NCBI GenBank assembly: GCA_030019105.1
Contig: JASEGY010000126.1
Span: forward strand, 1 to 8,652
Direction: 5' to 3'
From: a bacterium
GTDB taxonomy: Bacteria > UBA9089 > JASEGY01
DNA length: 8,652 nucleotides
In this document: piece after piece, positions 6,101 through 8,652 of the stretch
How positions within the stretch are numbered: position 1 is the stretch's first letter
Layout of the letters: each line of letters begins with the position of its first letter
Made by a program: the position numbers and the translations under genes
Notes under the pieces: model-generated
The model's database searches: none
What the model was told of the DNA's origin: nothing
Seen by the model: the letters and a program-made list of their open reading frames with translations, nothing else

Positions 6101-7946
6101 TCCGGCCATCACCCGGTGCATTATTTCAAAGTCCAGGAACGGGGTTGAGTGTTACCAGGGCAGTTCGCCAACAATCAGTGATTGCGCCATAAGTAACAAC
6201 TATCAGGGGATAGTAGCAACTTCTTCTTCACTCCCTTCTGTTAATAATTGTGAGATTGCAAATAATTCCAGTTATGGGATCATTAATACCGACATCTCAG
6301 TAACTATCCCGGCGGAGAATAACTGGTGGGGTGATTCTTCCGGCCCTGAAGATGACGACCCTCTTGGTCTTTACAATCCGGCGGGCAAAGGCAATCAGGT
6401 GAGTAATTATGTAGATTATCTGCCCTGGGTTAGCGCCGGGTTAACCCCTGTAGCCGATGCCGGGTCAGACCAGACGGTTTACCTGGGAAGCATGGTCATC
6501 CTTGATGGGGGTGGAAGTTACAACCCTGGGGGAGGATCGCTGACCTACAACTGGACGCAAAATCCGGACAACCCGGCCTCATTTACCCTGCCTCAAACAA
6601 AAGAGACAGGTTTTACTCCTGCCATTGTTGGGGATTATGAATTCGAGCTGGCAGTCAATAACGGCGCTAAATCCAGCGCCGGCGATGAGATAACCGTGCA
6701 TGTACTGGCCCCTGATACAACTGCTTCCCTGCACCTTAATCCTGCCTCCTATCAGGTGGCTCCGGGGGATGTTTTTACCCTGACGGTCGAAGTAGGGAAT
6801 GCGGCCTATCCTGTCTCTAACCTCTTTGGTATCTCCTTTAACCTTAATTTCACCCCGGCGGCTTACTTAGATATTACTTCAGTAACCGCAGGTGATTTTC
6901 TGAGCGTGAATCCTGACAAGTTGGTTTTTGATTATGATATTGACCGGGATAAGGGACAGGTTGAGGTAGGGGTGAGCCGGAAGGCCTCCTACTTTACCGG
7001 CGGGGCAAATGGATACGGTGTGGTGGCCAACATTAGCTTTAGGTTGTCAAATAATGCCGCCTATCAGAAAACAGTAGACCTCAGTTTCAGTAATATCACG
7101 ACCACGCACTCTGACGGAAGTAAATTCGGCCTCTCGGTGCAAGGGGGACGGATTACGGTTGGTACAGTCACCGGTGTAACAAGCCTCTATGTCTGGCCAG
7201 GGGATACTAATAATGACGGTTATGTAGATGCCAGGGATGTCCTGCCTATTGGCATCTATTGGCATTACAAGGGTGATCCCCGTCCTGAAGCCGGCACTTT
7301 ATGGGTTGCCCAGGAGGCATACTCCTGGTCAACTTCAACCGCCACTTATGCTGATGCCAATGGAGACGGTGAGGTTAATGCCTCTGATGTGCTGGTCATC
7401 GGACTTAACTGGCATAAGAGCCACAACAGTGGATCCGCCGCGCCCTCACAGATGGCGAATAAGAAACCGGGTTTCCGGGGAGCAGCAGCAGCATCGCCGG
7501 TGGTAAATGATTCCATTGACTACTCTCAGTATGTAGAGGCCTATCGGGCGATCTACCAGGCCATTGAAGACGCCCCGGCCGGGCCTGCTAATTCAGAAAT
7601 CAAGGAACTCTTAGCCTCGATCATTAAGATTGGCATAGCCCGGCGGGTTCCAGATACCCCTGTTTTAGGCCAAAACTATCCCAATCCTATGAATCCGGAG
7701 ACCTGGCTTCCTTATGCCCTCCCTGAGGCAACTTCCGTTGATATCAGGATTTACAACCTGAGCGGTCAGTTGGTCCGGACGATTAGCCTGGGGGAACTTG
7801 AGGCAGGTTCTTATCTCAGCAAAGACCGGGCCGCCTATTGGAACGGCCAGGACGAATCCGGCCGGGAAGTGGCCTCCGGTATCTACTTTTACCAGCTTCA
7901 AGCCGGAGATTCGATCCTGACCCGGCGGATGATTGTGCTTAAGTAG
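189..7946 (+). CDS. Giant secreted multidomain surface protein: FN3/Ig-like array, beta-helix, PKD, cohesin, dockerin, C-terminal sorting-like domain
   Basis: The product is about 2585 residues and probably exported; no catalytic domain is recognised. Residues 1-24 form a signal peptide: MRR, a hydrophobic core, then a likely cut after ARA. An LLAC at 11-14 is a poor lipobox alternative. Residues about 25-1330 carry 13 modules of roughly 85-115 residues, each with a YYWRV-like strand and most ending in an xxID/P linker. Residues about 1333-2084 are three right-handed beta-helix blocks ending in NNWWGDSSGP (near 2044), a frequent end motif of such helices. About 2088-2173 is PKD-like (VADAGSDQTV start). 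About 2178-2326 is cohesin-like. About 2332-2412 is dockerin-like, with calcium loops at 2339-2350 and 2389-2400. About 2413-2490 is a linker with a helical stretch. About 2491-2585 is an NYPNPMNPETW domain ending in MIVLK, like FlgD-Ig or type IX sorting domains. Likely roles (inferred) are adhesion, carbohydrate or surface binding, or scaffolding. The frame is intact throughout. The start at 189 rests on the Shine-Dalgarno sequence and signal peptide. Confidence 0.93.
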   Translation: MRRLGCFILILLACLIWADKDARAAIQTALTSPADSHNTVSAVPTFTWAAVGTDSPATRYLFQLATDATFGIVRRSAEVDTYTFSHTLSYSDTDSLTGTYYWRVLGDNTPSTESRRITFSLPTLTCPANGANTTSQRITLIWSEITGVDTYSIEIDGASTPSQTIISDTYYVYAPALNNDVYTWRIQAYKNGTPYTNWSSAWTFTIQSITLITPTNGSQTTSQTPLFDWDNVSGLDASDSYQLQIATNNTFGATTVDTTFSAAVSSFTPSTNLSEGTYFWRVKGLDDNDTLNTNWSDIRYVIIDTVAGAPDTPTLTAPANGICTNSGRPLFQWSNVADEGFYTIQISTDQSFPASPATISDTTAADVTSCTPSSALNEATYYWRVRAHDNSNDDLVSNWSTVWKVTVDSTAPSVPGLSSPDSGSWVAQAQPTFSWTNVSGLDYSLQISTSDTGDFGAGYLVALTGNTGLTGSSYTSTTPLTENDTYYWRLIATDCADNTNTSTLWWFGIDTTAPTMPADLSDTPNDGDCIPNSTYSFVWNAASDSTTITYHFEIDTEGTFSAPLTASAYNLTVRTKTLTLGDGTYYWRVRAKDAAGNVSSWMMQTVTIDAAFPTAPIAVYPTMASLINDTTPLFDWQDVTELNFTKYTIQVGTGSTLTGGIIINDTTSLTSRTTSAYQYTGTNLLDGTIYSWRIEVIDCAGNTTVGSIWTFTIDTTDPPDAEIPASLGNPTLTNDSTPSLDWNDADTIGEAGALSYRLEIDDATDFLTPVLTGTVDVSNYTLTVALSDGLYYWRVISIDAAGNESAGSIFQMLSIDTLPPDEPPALIWPPQHEETVTNDNTPTLQWRAVTGATEYGLQVDNNPDYSSPVINITRPGGTTSYTVTEPLADGTYYWRMRAKDGAGNWTGWIQVNASPGSFTIDTIAPDAPALISPNNYSRIKDQTPFFDWSDVTDNDNVCDTIYYIIQVDSGPTFGSSIMFSNDPADTPYYYPNFFAGSGCIFTFLGEGTYYWRIAARDEADNTSAWSEAWQFVLDISPPSAPSLVSPDDNSYLSNNKPAFDWSDVTGATYTIQVDDNRDFSSPELNVSGLSLSSYTPQTPLSDGRYYWRVKAHEPATNQTAWSTETFELVIDTVPADGEVFPILLTPEDKANINTQRPTLEWKAVADPSQVTYHIQVAKTSGFYNLEINNSENTRTYHTATTNLDEGTHYWRVVATDAATNKSHASVTFSFTVDVTAPGTPSLASPDDGSSISDVTPAFDWQDALGASSYVIEIDQDDDFYSPLLQVTVDVSGYTSGLELENGRTYYWRVKAIDAAGNESGFSDVRSVRISSTYINRVNGVVKEYAVTGQETWKAENSPFIVEDNLVINENAHLTIEPGVVIKFTSGADLKLTVKGRLTAAGTQTNRIVFTSYNINACFPNPCPPAPCDWRGIIFTDESSDSSILSYCDIFYAGSKNDVKKDNIEIRSASPAISYCRISKGCGYGIYARGNSHPNISGCEITDNNLSGILFEVPSGPLAVTNCTISYNEGWGIENPGHPLTGNTTALSVSGCIISANASGGIYTTASSSETIVNNQIKDNLGWAVRKGSHSNASIGGYVIKDNDISGNNNNGIYLTEPKHNLNTTWYKNWNNFKDIPAPIYFDWVTVDTGVTLTIDSGVVVKINTKLIIKGTLKANGTGTSRKEGIVFTSYRDDDAGGDTNHDGDTDGQKGDWDFVQMNNASNSSILTYCTLRYSDYGLELTGTSPTIRDSIFEENTYRAIGCKNRSSPTITGNNFRNNGGFDPHSLDGGVITTLGYDAAKPTITNNQFINNSNNYPILITADNAGRISGNTMQGNTYNAIRIQEIAADAGVDTDVTWVETAAPFLLAEGTRVGTRIDTLSLAPKLKIQSDVIIKTIGAIKIDTGYFTADGAVFTSYLDDSAGGDTNGDGDATTPAANNWSGILFSKYSLTSSLQDCTIRYANAGIGLTSASPAITRCIISKSRNGVECYQGSSPTISDCAISNNYQGIVATSSSLPSVNNCEIANNSSYGIINTDISVTIPAENNWWGDSSGPEDDDPLGLYNPAGKGNQVSNYVDYLPWVSAGLTPVADAGSDQTVYLGSMVILDGGGSYNPGGGSLTYNWTQNPDNPASFTLPQTKETGFTPAIVGDYEFELAVNNGAKSSAGDEITVHVLAPDTTASLHLNPASYQVAPGDVFTLTVEVGNAAYPVSNLFGISFNLNFTPAAYLDITSVTAGDFLSVNPDKLVFDYDIDRDKGQVEVGVSRKASYFTGGANGYGVVANISFRLSNNAAYQKTVDLSFSNITTTHSDGSKFGLSVQGGRITVGTVTGVTSLYVWPGDTNNDGYVDARDVLPIGIYWHYKGDPRPEAGTLWVAQEAYSWSTSTATYADANGDGEVNASDVLVIGLNWHKSHNSGSAAPSQMANKKPGFRGAAAASPVVNDSIDYSQYVEAYRAIYQAIEDAPAGPANSEIKELLASIIKIGIARRVPDTPVLGQNYPNPMNPETWLPYALPEATSVDIRIYNLSGQLVRTISLGELEAGSYLSKDRAAYWNGQDESGREVASGIYFYQLQAGDSILTRRMIVLK
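261..4180 (+). repeat. Array of 13 FN3/Ig-like modules within the giant protein
   Basis: Each module follows one plan: a P-x-L-xSP-x-(D/N)G opening, a TPxFxW strand, a YxxQI/YxxEI strand, then (D/E)GTYYWRVxAxDxAGN and a closing F-x-ID. The YYWRV-like strands fall near residues 100, 183, 279, 381, 486, 585, 691, 792, 893, 1010, 1106, 1210 and 1305, so the spacing is 83-117 residues. Module 2 is the shortest and degenerate (YTWRI). Module 10 is the longest, with an aromatic insertion (DTPYYYPNFF). Modules 3, 7 and 10 also vary the strand (YFWRV, YSWRI, YYWRI). The fold class is inferred from the pattern; a bacterial Ig-like family is an alternative label. Such arrays usually act as stalks or as carbohydrate- or protein-binding spacers. 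Confidence 0.85.
4186..6441 (+). repeat. Three consecutive right-handed beta-helix blocks within the giant protein
   Basis: Residues about 1333-2084 contain short rungs of 21-29 residues of the type xIxxCxIxxN or TIxxNxFxNN, typical of parallel beta-helix repeats (PbH1/NosD-like). Each of three blocks (near 1333-1617, 1621-1850 and 1853-2084) opens alike: a W-containing lead, a strand such as LTIEPGVVIKF, a strand such as KGRLTAAGT, FTSY, a variable loop, then DWxxI or NWSGI and a rung with SxxxCxxRY or similar. The loop is Asp/Gly-rich in blocks 2 and 3 and Cys/Pro-rich in block 1. The region closes with NNWWGDSSGP and a YVDYLPWV strand. Enzymes with this fold usually act on polysaccharides, but I see no catalytic signature, so binding or a structural role is equally likely. 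Confidence 0.85.
6447..6712 (+). other. PKD-like domain of the giant protein
   Basis: Residues about 2087-2174 begin with PVADAGSDQTVYLGSMVILD, followed by GGGSYNPGGGSLTYNWTQ, which matches the usual PKD opening (AxAGxDQTVxxGxxVxLDGSxS) and YxW strand. It sits between the beta-helix and the cohesin-like domain and is most likely a rigid spacer or protein-interaction module. Confidence 0.85.
6718..7168 (+). other. Cohesin-like domain of the giant protein
   Basis: Residues about 2178-2326 show the cohesin pattern: an opening LHLNPASYQVAPGDVFTLTV, then FGISFNLNFTPAAYLDI, VTAGDFL, a GQVEVGVSR strand, and GYGVVANISFRL before a final GRITV strand. In characterised systems cohesins bind dockerins through calcium-stabilised contacts. 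Outside cellulosomes such domains occur in many bacterial surface proteins with unknown partners. The partner here is unknown. Confidence 0.82.
7184..7426 (+). other. Dockerin-like domain of the giant protein
   Basis: There are two EF-hand-like calcium loops: DTNNDGYVDARD at residues 2339-2350 and DANGDGEVNASD at 2389-2400. Both have D/N at positions 1, 3, 5, 9 and 12, G at 6 and V at 8, followed by similar helices (VLPIGIYWH and VLVIGLNWH). The 38 residues between the loops are more than in a classical dockerin. It lies directly after a cohesin-like domain on the same chain. Confidence 0.88.
7660..7943 (+). other. C-terminal FlgD-Ig-like / type IX sorting-like domain
   Basis: Residues about 2491-2585 begin LGQNYPNPMNPETWLPYAL, continue with VDIRIYNLSGQLVRTI, a YWNGQDESGREVASGIYFY stretch and end MIVLK. 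This is the standard layout of C-terminal domains that, in Bacteroidetes-type bacteria, direct cargo through the type IX secretion system. The NYPNPxNPETW variant is common in candidate phyla. Whether it functions as a sorting signal here cannot be read from the window. Confidence 0.82.
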
Positions 7947-7959
7947 CGGATAGAAACCA

Positions 7960-7975
7960 GGTTTACGGCTAAACC
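7960..7975 (+). promoter_or_regulatory. Hairpin immediately before the HIT-protein start codon
   Basis: GGTTTA at 7960-7965 and TAAACC at 7970-7975 form a perfect 6-bp stem with a CGGC loop, ending one base before the ATG at 7977. It occupies the place where a Shine-Dalgarno site would be, and none is recognisable there. An AAACC at 7954-7958 could compete for the same GGTTT but lies too close to form a hairpin. It may weaken independent initiation or be a chance palindrome. Confidence 0.4.
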
Positions 7976-7976
7976 A

Positions 7977-8474
7977 ATGACGCGAGAAAACCTTTTTGTC
8001 CCTTCCAAGTTAGAATATGTTCGCGGCCGGAGGCCGAAGGTGAAATGTATCCTCTGTGCGGTGGCCAATAATGATGAGCGGGTAGAACGGCTTGTTGTTT
8101 ACAAAGAGGCCGGCTTCATCGTCTCTCTTAATCTGCACCCGTACAGTCCGGGCCATCTGATAATCTTCCCGGAAAGGCATGTTCTTGATATAAGGGAAAT
8201 TAGCGATGAGGAAGGGCTGAAACTGCATCAATTGAGCCAACTTAGTCTTGATGTCTTAGGAGAGATTTATCAGCCTCACGGTTTCAACCTTGGCTACAAT
8301 ATCGGCCGGCCGTCAGGAGCGAGCTTAGAACATCTCCACTTTCATATTGTGCCCAGGTATGGCAATGAGATCGGCTTTCTGGATGTCATCAACGGGGCGA
8401 GGGTAATCGTCGAGGATCCGGTGAAGACAAGGGAAAAGCTTAAAGAGGCCTTTGGAAATGGAGACGCAGTATAA
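7977..8474 (+). CDS. HIT-family protein (histidine triad nucleotide hydrolase or transferase)
   Basis: This is a 165-residue cytoplasmic protein of the histidine-triad family, whose members cleave or transfer nucleoside phosphates (for example Ap4A phosphorylase-like or AMP-lysine hydrolase-like enzymes). Visible signatures are a CILC zinc-type pair at residues 24 and 27, NLHPYSPGHLIIFPERHV in the core strand region, FNLGYNIGRPSGAS as the phosphate-binding approach, and the triad EHLHFHIVPRY with histidines at 119, 121 and 123. The central triad histidine is the expected nucleophile. Length and the CxxC near the N-terminus fit the subgroup that usually opens with an LWAPWRMEYI-type sequence; here that region reads LFVPSKLEYVRG. 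It lies 30 bases downstream of the giant gene in the same direction, so co-transcription is plausible. No clear Shine-Dalgarno site precedes the ATG, but no better start is seen. The exact substrate cannot be told. Confidence 0.93.
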   Translation: MTRENLFVPSKLEYVRGRRPKVKCILCAVANNDERVERLVVYKEAGFIVSLNLHPYSPGHLIIFPERHVLDIREISDEEGLKLHQLSQLSLDVLGEIYQPHGFNLGYNIGRPSGASLEHLHFHIVPRYGNEIGFLDVINGARVIVEDPVKTREKLKEAFGNGDAV

Positions 8475-8491
8475 CACCAAGTGCAGTGGGT

Positions 8492-8626
8492 ACTGGGTCC
8501 GTTCAATGGGAATGATGTTTTGGCCAAGGCATATCCGCCCCAAAGGGGCAAAATATGATAGCCCAAGGCAACGCCCCACTGCCATTAAGTTAAGCCCAAG
8601 CTTTTGAAACACAATAGGTTGGCAAG
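8492..8626 (-). repeat. Right arm of the long inverted repeat
   Basis: This is the reverse-complement partner of 1-134, 17 bases after the stop codon of the HIT gene. It keeps the GCCCC/GGGGC stem (8537-8549) unchanged. Relative to the left arm, one change falls in the loop of the first hairpin (TTCG to TTGG) and one turns a G-C pair into G-T in the second stem. The single-base gap and another change fall in the outer closing stem. An open frame on the minus strand runs through it, but it is shifted relative to the left copy and has no codon-like pattern of change, so I consider it non-coding. Because the left copy is cut by the window edge, similarity may extend beyond 8626. Confidence 0.9.
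8537..8549. other. GCCCC-AAA-GGGGC hairpin in the right arm
   Basis: This is a perfect 5-bp stem about 60 bases after the end of the HIT gene. It is followed on the + strand by AAAATATGATA rather than a T-run, so it is unlikely to be a classical intrinsic terminator. No other terminator is visible downstream of the HIT gene. Confidence 0.5.
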
Positions 8627-8652
8627 GTAGGAGTTTAGGCTTTAGCCTTTCA

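Noticed and set aside
8537..8560. Right-arm GC-rich hairpin as an intrinsic terminator for the HIT gene
   Set aside because: It has no T-run after the stem on the + strand, and the same stem occurs upstream of the giant gene in the left arm.
8325..8612. Minus-strand open frames running through the right repeat arm and into the HIT gene
   Set aside because: They are made of repeat sequence plus the antisense of the HIT gene. The equivalent frame in the left arm is shifted by a one-base gap, so coding function is not conserved.
8637..8648. AGGC-TTTA-GCCT hairpin at the end of the window
   Set aside because: It is only a 4-bp stem and the sequence is cut by the window edge, so it could easily be chance.

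Overview
The window holds two genes on the + strand, enclosed by two nearly identical arms of a non-coding repeat in opposite orientation. No rRNA, tRNA, CRISPR array, transposase or phage gene was seen. The main gene encodes a very large (about 2585 residues) secreted multidomain protein. It ends in a cohesin-like domain, a dockerin-like domain and a C-terminal NYPNP...PETW domain of the FlgD-like / type IX-sorting-like class. From general knowledge, this combination is frequent in uncultivated candidate phyla such as Poribacteria, Desantisbacteria, KSB1 and relatives. The assignment to such a lineage is inference; the window carries no phylogenetic marker gene.

Layout: 1-134 is the left repeat arm. 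Positions 135-188 are a short leader ending in a strong Shine-Dalgarno sequence. Positions 189-7946 are the giant gene: signal peptide, 13 fibronectin-III/Ig-like modules, three right-handed beta-helix blocks, a PKD-like domain, a cohesin-like domain, a dockerin-like domain, a helical linker and the C-terminal sorting-like domain. Positions 7947-7976 are a 30-base gap containing a small hairpin. Positions 7977-8474 encode a HIT-family nucleotide hydrolase or transferase. Positions 8475-8491 are a short spacer, 8492-8626 the right repeat arm, and 8627-8652 a short tail.

The giant protein looks like a cell-surface or exported structural or binding protein with no visible catalytic domain. The cohesin/dockerin pair suggests calcium-dependent assembly with itself or with other surface proteins. 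The HIT protein is cytoplasmic, and its closeness to the giant gene probably reflects co-transcription or chance rather than a shared pathway. The most unusual non-coding feature is the pair of about 134-bp inverted arms (about 96% identical), each with several internal mini-hairpins, framing the locus.
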